A DNA stretch of 64,000 nucleotides from Ruminococcus_G sp964621905 (GTDB taxonomy: Bacteria; Bacillota; Clostridia; Lachnospirales; Lachnospiraceae), in assembly GCA_964621905.1 (NCBI GenBank), contig CAZUNG010000007.1, positions 62,001-126,000 of the forward strand, read 5' to 3'. The notes beneath the pieces are model-generated. The model ran no database searches. It saw nothing but the letters and a program-made list of their open reading frames with translations, and was not told the DNA's origin. The position numbers and the translations under genes were made by a program. Positions 49,404-58,696 of this stretch are shown one piece after another. Numbering within the stretch: position 1 is the first letter of the stretch; each line of letters begins with the position of its first letter.

Positions 49404-50227
49404 ACCTCATACTGTGCATTGTTGGGATCCGGATTCAGGTAGACTTCAATATCCGGTGCATTTCCATATTCATAACCGGATGTCGGCAGCCATTCTGTCA
49501 CAATACGCTGTTCCAGTTCCTGTATGGAGATATTTGTTCCTGACCCTTCAAAGACAGCCCATACAGACGCAGGAACCTCATACTCCTCCAGAGATTCATC
49601 GACTGGTACCGAACTGGAAACGGCAATAAAATACCGCCATTCTTCCGTGTCACTGCATGCGCTGACTCCCAGCAGCCCCATCGGCTGCTGATTCATCATG
49701 CCGGCCAGTTTTGGTACCGTACCGTCACCCGCTGCTTTTTCCCACATCTGCGGAACAATGGAGAAATTCTTTTCAATTTCCTGATGTAACGGCTGCGATA
49801 CTCCGACGATCCGGAAAGCCTCTTTTTCTTCAATACGGTAATTCATCTCTTCTGCCCCCTTAACTGTAATTTTGAAACTGACAGGCGGGTATGATTTTAT
49901 GGAACAGCCTCCTTTGCGGGCTGCAGAAGGCGCAATCCCGTGAATTCCCTGAAAGGCCCTGTTAAAAGCCGTAGGTGATGCGTATCCATAGTTCAGGGCG
50001 ATCTCAATGATCTTCGCTTCACTGTTCTGCAGCTCCACTGCCGCAAGCGACATCCGTCTGCGCCGGATATATTCGGAAAGAGGTATTCCAGCCATATAGG
50101 CAAACATCCGCTGAAAGTGATATACTGAACAACAGGCCGCTTTTGCCACTTCGGTATAATCCAATTTCCCCGTTATATGATCCTCAATATAATTCATTGC
50201 ATCATTCAGACGCTCGATCCATTCCAT
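49376..50227 (-). CDS. AraC-family regulator with GyrI-like ligand domain
   Basis: A 283-residue regulator of the SoxS/Rob/BmrR-like type: an N-terminal AraC helix-turn-helix pair (about 5-105; LDYTEVAKAACCSVYHFQRMF and IIEIALNYGYASPTAFNRAF) followed by a GyrI/effector-binding domain (about 120-283; MNYRIEEKEAFRIVGVSQPL ... APDIEVYLNPDPNNAQYEVWIPV). Such proteins often bind amphipathic drugs. A weak Shine-Dalgarno (AAAGGAGCAGGC) precedes the ATG. It is a single-gene unit. Confidence 0.88.
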   Translation of the reverse strand: MEWIERLNDAMNYIEDHITGKLDYTEVAKAACCSVYHFQRMFAYMAGIPLSEYIRRRRMSLAAVELQNSEAKIIEIALNYGYASPTAFNRAFQGIHGIAPSAARKGGCSIKSYPPVSFKITVKGAEEMNYRIEEKEAFRIVGVSQPLHQEIEKNFSIVPQMWEKAAGDGTVPKLAGMMNQQPMGLLGVSACSDTEEWRYFIAVSSSVPVDESLEEYEVPASVWAVFEGSGTNISIQELEQRIVTEWLPTSGYEYGNAPDIEVYLNPDPNNAQYEVWIPVVRKL

Positions 50228-50375
50228 ACTGCCTGCTCCTTTTCTATCATCATTCTAATCGTTTTATCTGCTGATTTCCTCTCTTTCCATGCCTGAAAAA
50301 GAGAGATTGTTTTCATTATAACTGTTGAAAAACAGAACAGCAATCCGTGAGATATTTCCTGCCCATGCAAATATA

Positions 50376-50417
50376 AGAAAAGCGAAATGCAAAATTCTAT
50401 CTGCATTTCGCTTTTCT
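50376..50417. terminator. Bidirectional hairpin between the AraC-GyrI promoter region and the ABC remnant
   Basis: AGAAAAGCGAAATGCA/TGCATTTCGCTTTTCT, 16-bp arms. Confidence 0.75.
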
Positions 50418-50427
50418 CTTATAACGA

Positions 50428-51055
50428 TCAAATATCTGCCATCCGCTGCGGCACCGCGTCCGCCTGGCCGGATGCGTATGTCATGATCCTGTCTTCAGCC
50501 GCCTCCGCATGTATAACCTCACCGGTCACCCGTCCTCCATACATAACGATCATCCGGTCACACAATGAAATATTTTCCACCATCCCGGAGGATACCATAA
50601 TAATACTGAGTCCCATCTTAGCCAGCGTGCGATGATCGCTTTCTGCTGATTACCACCGCTCAGCTTCGTAATCTTTTACTTTTTCTTCCTCCGGCTTCTT
50701 GCTGAGAAGTCCGATTCTGCTTCTGATATAACGTAAATTTACAACTGATACCTTCGACTTAACGGAAAGCTTTAAGAGGATCCCCTGTTGTTTTCTGCCT
50801 TCCAAAACCAGGCCCATGCCATTTTTGATGGCATCCAGCGTATTTTTGACAGAAACTGTTTCCCATCGATCCTGATGATGCCGCTGTCCCGTTTATCAGC
50901 CCAAATACACTTTGCAGCACTTCGCTTCTGCCCGCACCGACAAGACCGGTGATTCCAAGGATTTCTCCTTCATAAAGCCTGAAGCTCATATCAAAGACCT
51001 TGGTTGGAACATTTTTCAGAACTTTTTCCCAAGAACATTCGTACCGCCCTGCTAT
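50428..51055 (-). pseudogene. C-terminal half of a sugar ABC ATPase (RbsA/MglA-type), frameshifted
   Basis: Two readable pieces in different frames match the second nucleotide-binding domain of RbsA-type ATPases: MSFRLYEGEILGITGLVGAGRSEVLQSVFG (Walker A region, 50759-50989 strand minus) and GLSIIMVSSGMVENISLCDRMIVMYGGRVTGE (50428-50616). Between them several frameshifts destroy the signature motif, and the whole first ATPase domain is missing. It begins just after the amidohydrolase stop, so the join is probably a deletion junction. No cognate permease or binding protein remains. Confidence 0.8.
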
Positions 51056-51057
51056 TA

Positions 51058-52323
51058 TTAGCTTTCAATGCCGAATATCCTTGCCGGATTATCATACAGA
51101 AGCGCTCTGCCAATGCGGCACGCTTCCTGTACGTTAAACAAACCATCTTCAACTTTGCCGGAAAGTACTTCAGCAATATTTTTTCGTGCCATATACTGAT
51201 GCCCGTAAACACCGTCTGCCAACATATAGTCCCCTCCGAAGCCGCTGATCTTTGTATAGGAAAACAGCTCCAGCCATTCACTTAAGGTACGCCTGCTGGC
51301 CACAGGGGATACAATGTGCGCCCAGCACATGTCCACAGAAACATTCGGAAACATTTTACACAAAGCTCCAAGCTCACTCTGATATGGATAACCGATATGA
51401 AACAGGTCGAATTTCATCTTTGGGTATTCCAGAAATATTTCGTTTAAATGGGAGGGCCGGCTGTTGGAAAGAAGATTCCCGTTTCCCTCCTGGATCCCCG
51501 TATGGATCTGCATAATCATGCCCTTTTCCTGGGCCAGACCGGTAACAAAGCGAAACAGATAATTCGTGAGTACCGGGTCGCAGTCATACGTCTGTTCTTC
51601 TCTTTCTATATATCCGCCCCCCGATCGGAGGAGTTTTAAAAAGGCTGCCTCTGCCTCTGCTCTCGTTGCAGGCGAAAAGTCAAGCGGCCGTGAATATGCA
51701 ATTCCCAATTTCAAAATGTGGCTGACTTCATGGTACTGACTCATACGTATCTCACATGCTTCCAGATAATCGTCAAATGTTGAGATAAACTTTCCCGCTG
51801 CCTGTTCCAGTTCTTCCATATCTTTTCCCGTCCTGGGATATATCAATTTATCAATTCGGTTTGCAGCGACAAAATATTCTCTGTCAAAGTCTTCCAGTCC
51901 CCAGGTGTCCAGTATCGATATTTTTATCTTTGATTTTTCTTTCAGAACTTTCCGGTAATGATTTCCGTCAAATCTCTTCTGGTATGCCTCATTTAAATCT
52001 TCTATCGTCTCAGTACAGATACTGTCAATGCCGTATATCTCCCGGGCCGCTATCTGCAGCGACTGTCCGTATCCGGTATAGCGGCAGACGTCCCAATACG
52101 GCTGCAATATCTTCCATTTTTCTGAAATGTTGAAAGCATTTCCTTTTAATGCGGCACACTCCTTTTTAGACATTCCGGCACTGACCAGATCCACATTGAA
52201 ATAGTGGCCCAGAAATTCTGTGATCACATCATTTTTCTCCCGCTTGCATTCAAATGCGGGAAGGTGTTCGTGTGTATCAATAATCTGCAACTGTTTTACA
52301 TAATCATATATTTCCTGTATCAT
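51058..52323 (-). CDS. Amidohydrolase-superfamily enzyme
   Basis: A 421-residue TIM-barrel hydrolase with the first metal motif IDTHEHLP (residues 15-22), a later MIQIHTGIQEGNGN (about 274) and FDLFHIGYPYQSELG (about 305), then GFGGDYML (about 362; Asp). The family (PF04909-like, sharing features with uronate isomerases) hydrolyses or isomerises sugar-acid-like compounds with divalent metals. The adjacent sugar-transporter remnant suggests the gene once belonged to a sugar-uptake operon. The start lacks a strong Shine-Dalgarno, but CAGGAGGATATGGG is present just upstream. Confidence 0.82.
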   Translation of the reverse strand: MIQEIYDYVKQLQIIDTHEHLPAFECKREKNDVITEFLGHYFNVDLVSAGMSKKECAALKGNAFNISEKWKILQPYWDVCRYTGYGQSLQIAAREIYGIDSICTETIEDLNEAYQKRFDGNHYRKVLKEKSKIKISILDTWGLEDFDREYFVAANRIDKLIYPRTGKDMEELEQAAGKFISTFDDYLEACEIRMSQYHEVSHILKLGIAYSRPLDFSPATRAEAEAAFLKLLRSGGGYIEREEQTYDCDPVLTNYLFRFVTGLAQEKGMIMQIHTGIQEGNGNLLSNSRPSHLNEIFLEYPKMKFDLFHIGYPYQSELGALCKMFPNVSVDMCWAHIVSPVASRRTLSEWLELFSYTKISGFGGDYMLADGVYGHQYMARKNIAEVLSGKVEDGLFNVQEACRIGRALLYDNPARIFGIES

Positions 52324-52429
52324 CCCATATCCTCCTGCTAATTATTTCTATGTATAAGGATTTTCCATTATAAAATCCAGTAAATTCAGGCAGCTTGTGT
52401 TTTTTATGATTTTTGAAAGGAGGAGATCA

Positions 52430-52919
52430 ATGGACAACTTTACTTTTTATTCCCCTTCTTATTTTGCATATGGTAAACACAGTGAGGAACAGACCGCCTG
52501 TTAGAAGGCCTTCCGGGTGGGCAGAACCCAGGACTGGTCCAGCCATAATATCAAACATGAACGCTCCGCAGGGTGACTGTGCACACGGCGCCGGTCTTGC
52601 GGCCGTTATGTCCGCGGTGTTGGAATATCATATGCATCACAACATTATACGTTTTACTCAGGCCGCTGTACGTATCCGGGATCGCCAGATGGATTGCAAT
52701 CACCCCGAGACTACCGCATGCAGCAGGATTCGCGCATTTCACAGCTTTCTTCGTTCCATCGGCATGCCCGGTAATTTCTCTGAACCTGGAGCAAAGGCTG
52801 AGGATATACCTGCTATAGCGCACCGTGCCTGCTTCGGTGGTGGCCGCAGCGGTATCCTGGAAGGTTTCGCACCGCTTACCGAATCCGATATCATCCGGAT
52901 TTATGAGTCTATGGTCTGA
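52430..52919 (+). pseudogene. Iron-containing alcohol dehydrogenase with large internal deletion
   Basis: The start (MDNFTFYSPSYFAYGKHSEE) is the N-terminus of a BdhA/Fe-ADH, ending in a TAG (52502-52504). The other frame then carries only the C-terminal part: GDCAHGAGLAAVMSAVLEY, RFTQAAVRI, FHSFLRSIGMPGNFSE and APLTESDIIRIYESMV. The nucleotide and metal-binding core of about 200 residues is gone. AAAGGAGGAG precedes the ATG. Different from the intact Fe-ADH at 17763. Confidence 0.8.
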
Positions 52920-52936
52920 GCGCTATGACCATTTTA

Positions 52937-52970
52937 AACAACAGTCCCGCCTTTATACGGGACTGTTGTT
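52937..52970 (+). terminator. Terminator after the broken alcohol dehydrogenase
   Basis: ACAACAGTCCCG/CGGGACTGTTGT, 8-nt loop, TTGTTGT. Confidence 0.8.
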
Positions 52971-52984
52971 GTATCATCACGGTT

Positions 52985-53221
52985 CTATTTCCAGGCATTC
53001 AGGATCTTTATAATCTCCTCCTCATAATTGTTTGAAATATCCTCACTCTGCCCCCCATTTCTCACATTCGTCTCGGCCCCAAATCCGTTGTCCTCAAATT
53101 CCCATACATGGTATCCGACCCCCCGGTATGCAAAGTCCAGACTTCCGCATCCATCCACCTCCGTATAACGGTATTCCAGATGCATCTCCTGTAACTTTCG
53201 CTGTATTTTTTCCAGACGCAT
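52985..53221 (-). CDS. Small conserved hypothetical protein
   Basis: A 78-residue protein, MRLEKIQRKLQEMHLEYRYTE, followed by VDGCGSLDFAYRGVGYHVWEFED and NNYEEEIIKILNAWK. I have an impression of similar unannotated proteins in Clostridia. No membrane segment. Its Shine-Dalgarno (GGAGGAGA) is the 3' arm of the preceding terminator hairpin, so translation may depend on readthrough and unfolding. Confidence 0.65.
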   Translation of the reverse strand: MRLEKIQRKLQEMHLEYRYTEVDGCGSLDFAYRGVGYHVWEFEDNGFGAETNVRNGGQSEDISNNYEEEIIKILNAWK

Positions 53222-53229
53222 AAAAATCT

Positions 53230-53275
53230 CCTCCAGTCCTTTTCCTATATGTACAATATAGTCAAAGGCTGGAGG
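53230..53275 (-). terminator. Terminator of the inositol operon with embedded ribosome-binding site
   Basis: On the minus strand CCTCCAGCCTTT pairs with AAAGGACTGGAGG (one bulge) around an AT-rich loop, then AGATTTTTATG. The GGAGGAGA at its 3' side is the Shine-Dalgarno of the next small gene. Confidence 0.7.
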
Positions 53276-53307
53276 AAAATCAAGTCCTTCACTGCGTTAT
53301 CTGTTCT

Positions 53308-54489
53308 TTAATACGTCACCCATACGCTCCCCTGATCTGCGGAACAGACGCATTTTTCAATAAATCGCACACCTTCTGCACCATCCCGGATATTGGGAAA
53401 CCATAGATTATCCATCACATCACCGGCACGTTCTCCCCGGTTCACCCGGTCCATTGCCGTGCCAAACCGCCGGTAAAGATTTGCCCATGCTTCAAATAAC
53501 CCTTCCGCATGTCCGCCTCCCATCCGGTCCTGTGTAACCATCTCGTCATCCTGATACAGATACCCCATTCCCCGGTCCAGGATCTGTACCGGCTGTCCCT
53601 GTACTTCAAAGCGCAGTTGATTTGGATGCTCATCCCACCACTCGACACTGGCTTTTGAACCTACCACTCTGATTTTCTGCTGGTGGGTTGATCCCGCATT
53701 GACGCAGCTCGCCCAGAGATTTCCAACCGCCCCGCCTTTAAAATGCAGCAGCACAAACGCATTGTCTTCAAGAGGTGCACGGCTCTTTACAAAGCTCTGC
53801 CGATTGCACATCAGTTCTTCAATCTCCAGCGAGGGAATCATCGCCTTTGCCAGAAACAGCGCATGTGTCCCCACATCCCCCAGAACATAAGAGGGACCTG
53901 CCGTCTTCGGGTTTACTCTCCACTTCGTTCCTGCATCATTTTTTTCCACTTCGGCGGAATGAAAACCGTGGGCAAACTGCATATTGATAATCCGAATATC
54001 ACCCAGGTCACCTCTTGCAATCATATGTTTCGCCTGATGGATCATCTGCGCTCCGGTATATCCATATGTCACACCGATGATCCTGTTTTTTTCTTCTGCC
54101 AGCGCAAGCAGCTCCTGAGCCTGATCGCTCGTAAAGCACAGCGGTTTTTCACAGACCGCGTGCAGTCCTGCATTCAGCGCAGCTTTGCAGATTTCATAAT
54201 GTGTTCCGTTTGGAGTCGCGATTGAGACTGCCTCAATCCCATCCGGCCGTTTCGCCTCTTCCGCAAACATGGTCTTATAATCCGGATAACAGCGGTCTGC
54301 GGCTACCCCAAGATTCACTCCAAATTCTCTTCCGCGAGTTTCATCAATATCAAACGCTCCGGCTGTCAGCACAAACAGACGGTCTCTTGCCGCTGAACAC
54401 CTGTGTATATAACCGATCTGGCTTCCCCGGCCGCCTCCGACCATCGCCCATCTCAGTGGTTTCTCCAAATGAAATTCTTCGTTAAACAT
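53308..54489 (-). CDS. Gfo/Idh/MocA dehydrogenase, last gene of the inositol operon
   Basis: A 393-residue NAD(P)-dependent dehydrogenase with Rossmann motif VGGGRGSQIG near 17, EKP in AVCEKPLCFT near 115 and GDVGTHALFL near 205. It closely resembles the dehydrogenase at 9501 along its whole length. As the end of the iol operon it most likely oxidises myo- or scyllo-inositol to an inosose (IolG/IolX/IolW role), although exact isomer use is not decidable. It sits 17 bp downstream of iolB. Confidence 0.87.
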   Translation of the reverse strand: MFNEEFHLEKPLRWAMVGGGRGSQIGYIHRCSAARDRLFVLTAGAFDIDETRGREFGVNLGVAADRCYPDYKTMFAEEAKRPDGIEAVSIATPNGTHYEICKAALNAGLHAVCEKPLCFTSDQAQELLALAEEKNRIIGVTYGYTGAQMIHQAKHMIARGDLGDIRIINMQFAHGFHSAEVEKNDAGTKWRVNPKTAGPSYVLGDVGTHALFLAKAMIPSLEIEELMCNRQSFVKSRAPLEDNAFVLLHFKGGAVGNLWASCVNAGSTHQQKIRVVGSKASVEWWDEHPNQLRFEVQGQPVQILDRGMGYLYQDDEMVTQDRMGGGHAEGLFEAWANLYRRFGTAMDRVNRGERAGDVMDNLWFPNIRDGAEGVRFIEKCVCSADQGSVWVTY

Positions 54490-54506
54490 CGCACCTTCCC
54501 CTTTCT

Positions 54507-55301
54507 TTATTCACAGTCCGGCCAGTACACCGCACCGGGCTTTTCAACCCACAGATGCTGTTCTTCAAAATCCGGTCCGAGGTATGGATTGCCGTCCAGA
54601 TGGCGGATCACCCAGATATAGTACATGGCGTAACCGGGAGCTGCAACCTGGGGATGTACCTTTTCCGGCATAATTTTAACCGTATCATTATGCTCCAGCA
54701 AGATTCCCTCATCACCCAGTTTTAAAAGCCCAAAGCCATTTTCCGGATAAAATTTGTAGAAATAGATCTCCGGCTGAACATGTGAATGAGAGGGGAAACC
54801 AGACCATTTTCCGGGATAATGTACATCTTCTCCCAGCATTAAATTTGATTCCGGCGTCAGTCTGTGGTCCTGGGCGGTTCTCACAATTCTTGTACCGGCT
54901 TCATTCATAAATCCTTTTCCCCGCACTTCTTTTACGATATCAGCGCCACAGCGCACCGCAGGCTCAAAATTTCTCTCATTTTCCGTTCTCATTACCGCCA
55001 CCTCGCTGTCATCCGCCATGCCGGTAATCTTTACCTTTACGCCTCCCGGGACATTCAGACACCACAAGTTGTCATCAAGAAAACTTTTTCTTTCTGCCTG
55101 TACGGTTCTGCCGTCAAAAGAAACTTCAATTTTCCCGTACATGAGCAGATATGCCCGCTCCAGAGGCAGATCATCTTCATATTCTGTCTGTGGTTCTAAT
55201 TTTAAGATTCCAAAATCCATCATCATATCACTGTGCTGCCCGTGCAGTTCTGTGATTGCCTGATACCCTGTCTTAAATGGCTCTTTTTGCTGAATCCTCA
55301 T
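54507..55301 (-). CDS. iolB: 5-deoxy-glucuronate isomerase
   Basis: A 264-residue double-cupin isomerase converting 5-deoxy-glucuronate to 2-deoxy-5-keto-gluconate in inositol catabolism. Metal-binding elements are PSHSHVQPEIYFYKF (about 172-186) and MPEKVHPQVAAPGYAMYYIW (about 214-233); the length matches IolB. Its start overlaps the aldolase gene by 29 bp. Confidence 0.92.
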   Translation of the reverse strand: MRIQQKEPFKTGYQAITELHGQHSDMMMDFGILKLEPQTEYEDDLPLERAYLLMYGKIEVSFDGRTVQAERKSFLDDNLWCLNVPGGVKVKITGMADDSEVAVMRTENERNFEPAVRCGADIVKEVRGKGFMNEAGTRIVRTAQDHRLTPESNLMLGEDVHYPGKWSGFPSHSHVQPEIYFYKFYPENGFGLLKLGDEGILLEHNDTVKIMPEKVHPQVAAPGYAMYYIWVIRHLDGNPYLGPDFEEQHLWVEKPGAVYWPDCE

Positions 55302-56133
55302 TCTTTTCCTCCTTCTGCAGCATACAGATGATCTGGTATGCCTCCTGTTCCACCTGATTTGCCGGATATTGAAACAGCTTCAGCCGGTCAAATTCTTCCG
55401 GATGTTTCTGCATTTCCTGCCTTAACGCATCAGAAAAAGCTTTTCTAAGCACTGTTCCAAAATTCATCTTCCCGATATGTTCCTTTTTCAGCCCTTTCAT
55501 GTCCTCACCTGATATGCCGCTGGACCCGTGGATCACAAGCGGAAGCTGGCAAACTTTTTGTATCTTGCGAAGGACTGAGAAATCAATGGCAACCGTCCGG
55601 TTCACCAGACGATGTACATTTCCAACCGAAACGGCCAGCCAGTCCACCTCCGTTTCGACTGGCATCCGGGCTGCTTCCTCCGGTGAGGTAAACCGTATCT
55701 GTGTTTCCCCCAGATCACTGTACGGCACCTGACCGAGTTCCCCCTCCAGCAGCACCTTGTGCATATGTGCATATTCCGCCATCCTCTGCGTAACCTCCCG
55801 GTTTTTTTCAAACGGAAGTTTGGACCCGTCATACATCACTGATGTAAAACCACTGTCGATGGCACGTCTTATGAGCTCCTCATCCGTGCAGTGATCCAGA
55901 TGTACCCCGACGGGAACCTGAGAACGCTGTGCAATCGCGGAAAGCAGGTTACCCCAGCATTCCACATCCATCGTGTCCACTGCACCTTTGTTCACCATCA
56001 GAAGCACCGGGCAGCCGGCTGTCTCTGCCGCACGTACTACTGCCTGCGCGTCCTCATATCCAAAAACATTGAACCCCGGAATCACTTTTTCTGAATCTGC
56101 AGCTTCCTTTACGTAATCTTTATCCCATCTCAT
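55273..56133 (-). CDS. iolJ: Class II aldolase of inositol catabolism
   Basis: A 286-residue zinc-dependent aldolase. Ligand motifs are VHLDHCTDEE (about 82; zinc His and catalytic Asp), MYDGSKLPF (about 102), GELGQVPYS (about 135), and LVIHGSSGIS (about 210) with VGNVHRLV before it. IolJ cleaves 2-deoxy-5-keto-gluconate-6-phosphate to DHAP and malonate semialdehyde. The upstream kinase gene overlaps by 4 bp (56130-56133). Confidence 0.92.
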   Translation of the reverse strand: MRWDKDYVKEAADSEKVIPGFNVFGYEDAQAVVRAAETAGCPVLLMVNKGAVDTMDVECWGNLLSAIAQRSQVPVGVHLDHCTDEELIRRAIDSGFTSVMYDGSKLPFEKNREVTQRMAEYAHMHKVLLEGELGQVPYSDLGETQIRFTSPEEAARMPVETEVDWLAVSVGNVHRLVNRTVAIDFSVLRKIQKVCQLPLVIHGSSGISGEDMKGLKKEHIGKMNFGTVLRKAFSDALRQEMQKHPEEFDRLKLFQYPANQVEQEAYQIICMLQKEEKNEDSAKRAI

Positions 56134-57155
56134 ACCTGATTCCTTTCAAAGTATGCCTCTCTGGCTGTCTCTGCCTCCTCAAACCCGGGAATACCATCTG
56201 CACAACTGATACTGGTCAGGGCAATGGATGCACATGCCGTACCCAGCTGCATTGAATAGCGCAGACCCCGGTCATTTAAAAGCCCATACATCAGTCCCGC
56301 AGCATAGGCATCTCCTGAACCAAAGGTCTTCAGAGCTTTCGTTGGTATAATCCCGCACTGCACAACGGATTTTCCTTTCACATAGCCCCACGACCCTTTC
56401 GGTCCGTCTTTTACAATCACCAGCTTGACCCCATGTTCAAGAAGTGCTCTGGCCGAGCGTTCATTATCCTGGTTTTCAGGCATGGACAAATATTCAACAG
56501 CGTCAAATTCCTCTCTGTTTCCGATGACAATATCCGCCTGTTCCACGACCGCCGTATAGCAGCGCGCAGCTTCTTCTCTGCTTTTCCATCCAAAAGGCCG
56601 GTAATCGATATCCAAAATGACCGCAGTATCATGTTTCTTTGCATATTCCACGATCTGAAACATTGCTTCGCGGGACGGACTGACCGAAAATGCGGTCCCT
56701 GAGAGCAGCACAGCACGTGCATCTGCTATATAATTTTCCTTAATTTCATCCGGGCTCAGCAGCAAATCCGCTGTTCCCTCCCGGAACAGATACGTCCCGT
56801 GGTGAAAAGATTCCGCATTGCTCTGATAAGTGCCGCTGTTGTCCGGACTGAGAATTTCTGTCAGAGCAATGCAGTTGCGCGCTCCCGTGTGGTCTATCTG
56901 AATTCCAAACGTATCAATCCCCTGTTCTGCAAAGCTTTGCAAAATGTATTCTCCCATACCGTCTTTTGCCACTTTTCCGATAAATCCTGTTCTAAGACCC
57001 AGCCGGGCGGCCCCCTGCACAATATTTGCAGGGGAGCCTCCGATTGATTTTGTAAATGAAGGAATCTGTGCGAACGGACAATTAAGGGCCGTCGTATTCA
57101 AATCAATTCCGGCACGGCCCGCCAAAATTAAATCCAGTTTTTTCTCCATATCCAA
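56130..57155 (-). CDS. iolC: 5-dehydro-2-deoxygluconokinase
   Basis: A 341-residue PfkB/ribokinase-fold kinase that phosphorylates 2-deoxy-5-keto-gluconate. Features are FTKSIGGSPANIVQGAARLG (about 33-52; PfkB signature 1), GPKGSWGYVKG and TFGSGDAYAAGLMYGLL (about 268-284; the GxGD anion hole with catalytic Asp). Close coupling to iolJ supports the IolC role over generic sugar kinases. Confidence 0.92.
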   Translation of the reverse strand: MDMEKKLDLILAGRAGIDLNTTALNCPFAQIPSFTKSIGGSPANIVQGAARLGLRTGFIGKVAKDGMGEYILQSFAEQGIDTFGIQIDHTGARNCIALTEILSPDNSGTYQSNAESFHHGTYLFREGTADLLLSPDEIKENYIADARAVLLSGTAFSVSPSREAMFQIVEYAKKHDTAVILDIDYRPFGWKSREEAARCYTAVVEQADIVIGNREEFDAVEYLSMPENQDNERSARALLEHGVKLVIVKDGPKGSWGYVKGKSVVQCGIIPTKALKTFGSGDAYAAGLMYGLLNDRGLRYSMQLGTACASIALTSISCADGIPGFEEAETAREAYFERNQV

Positions 57156-57179
57156 CCCTACCCTTTCATTTTGTCTGCA

Positions 57180-58019
57180 TCACTGTGCATAACTATAAAA
57201 ACCACTGCCGCTTTTTCTTCCCAGCTGTCCGGCACGCACCATCTTCTTCAGAAGCGGATGCGGCCGGTATTTCGGATCTCCGGTTTCATTCAGCAAAACC
57301 TCCATGATCGTCAGCACAACATCCAGCCCTATCAGATCTCCCAGTTCCAGTGGTCCCATCGGCTGGTTGGCTCCCGCTTTCATGGCTGTATCAATCTCGC
57401 TTGCGGAAGATATACCGTCTGCATAAAGCATAATTCCCTCATTTATCATCGGAATCAAAATACGATTTACCACAAATCCAGCGGATTCTTTCACCTGGAT
57501 GGGAGTCTTCCCAATACTCCCGGCGATCTCTTTGATCTGGCTGGTCAGGGTTTCCGGAGTATTCATTCCGGCTACTACCTCTACTAAGTTCATTACCTCA
57601 GCGGGATTAAAGAAATGCATGCCTGCAATCGGACGATTCAGTCCCTGCCCCATCTCGGTAACGGACAACGCTGAAGTATTTGTGGCAAATATGCAGTTTC
57701 CCTGACAGATTTCATCCAATTCCTTAAACAGCCTTTTCTTAGTTTCCATATCTTCCAGAACGCTTTCAACTACAAGATCGGCATCAGCGCACATTTCATT
57801 CGTTCCGGTTTTGATTTTTCCCAGAATCTTTTCTGCTTTTTCTTTAGTGATTTTTCCCTTTGCTACTCTTCTTTCTAATGCCTTACCTATTTTTTCTTTT
57901 CCGCTCTTTGCACTTTCTTCTTTTCTGCTGCACAAACACACTTCATAACCTTCCGCCTGTGCAAACACAAGTGCAATGCCTCTTCCCATCGTTCCGCTTC
58001 CAATTACACCTACAATCAT
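57180..58019 (-). CDS. 3-hydroxyacyl-CoA (3-hydroxybutyryl-CoA-type) dehydrogenase
   Basis: A 279-residue NAD(H)-dependent dehydrogenase. GSGTMGRGIALVFAQ (about 7-21) is the nucleotide fold; the catalytic part includes FATNTSALSVTEMGQ and GMHFFNPAEVMNLVEVV (about 135-150; catalytic His-Glu), and NQPMGPLELGDLIGLD near 230. In this operon it probably reduces 3-oxopropionyl-CoA to 3-hydroxypropionyl-CoA instead of acting in butyrate formation; that is inference from the iol context. Overlaps the CoA-transferase B gene by 4 bp. Confidence 0.9.
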   Translation of the reverse strand: MIVGVIGSGTMGRGIALVFAQAEGYEVCLCSRKEESAKSGKEKIGKALERRVAKGKITKEKAEKILGKIKTGTNEMCADADLVVESVLEDMETKKRLFKELDEICQGNCIFATNTSALSVTEMGQGLNRPIAGMHFFNPAEVMNLVEVVAGMNTPETLTSQIKEIAGSIGKTPIQVKESAGFVVNRILIPMINEGIMLYADGISSASEIDTAMKAGANQPMGPLELGDLIGLDVVLTIMEVLLNETGDPKYRPHPLLKKMVRAGQLGRKSGSGFYSYAQ

Positions 58020-58696
58020 CTGGATCCCTCACACCTCTCAAACATCTCAGCCATAATTGGTTTTAACCTGCCGCTGATCTGTAATCTGCACTCAGTTGCC
58101 TCCTGAATCTGTTGGATTGTATACGCGGGATTATATTCCGTAAGGATAAGCCCATTTTCTGTCACTTCCATAACACCCATTTCTGTAATAATTGTATTGA
58201 CTGCGGCAACAGCCGTCAACGGAAGTGTACATTTTTTCAAAATTTTATGGTTTCCTTTGTTGGTATGCTCCATCGCAACAATCACTTTTCGGGCTCCTGT
58301 CAGCAGATCCATCGCGCCTCCCATTCCCGGAACCATCTTTCCCGGTATGATCCAGTTAGCGATATCACCATGCTCATCAACCTGAAGCGCACCCAGGATT
58401 GTCACATCTACGTGGCCGCCGCGTATCATTGCAAACGATGATGCACTGTCAAAGAATACCCCGTCTTTTGCAATTGCCGCAGGATTTCCGCCCGCATCGA
58501 CAATATTACAATCTTCCATCCCCTGCTTCGGACGCCCTTTCAAACCAATAAATCCATTTTCCGACTGCACAGTCAGACTGATCCCTTCCGGCACATAATC
58601 TGCCACAAGTGTTGGCAGTCCAATACCGAGATTTACCACATCCCCATCCTTTAATTCTCTGGCTGCACGCGCTGCAATCAATTGTTTTGAAGTCAT
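58016..58696 (-). CDS. 3-oxoacid CoA-transferase, subunit B
   Basis: A 226-residue beta subunit of a family I CoA-transferase. GDVVNLGIGLPTLVADYVPEG (about 18-38) precedes SENGFIGLKG (about 45-54; Glu46 matches the catalytic Glu forming the CoA thioester); HVDVTILGALQVDEHGDIANW is also typical. It works as a heteromer with the A subunit encoded next (4-bp overlap). In the iol operon the natural acceptor is probably malonate semialdehyde. Confidence 0.92.
   Translation of the reverse strand: MTSKQLIAARAARELKDGDVVNLGIGLPTLVADYVPEGISLTVQSENGFIGLKGRPKQGMEDCNIVDAGGNPAAIAKDGVFFDSASSFAMIRGGHVDVTILGALQVDEHGDIANWIIPGKMVPGMGGAMDLLTGARKVIVAMEHTNKGNHKILKKCTLPLTAVAAVNTIITEMGVMEVTENGLILTEYNPAYTIQQIQEATECRLQISGRLKPIMAEMFERCEGSR

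Noticed and set aside
50991..51281. 96-codon minus-strand frame spanning the amidohydrolase end
   Set aside because: Out-of-frame shadow of the amidohydrolase; only its last residues touch the RbsA remnant in another frame.
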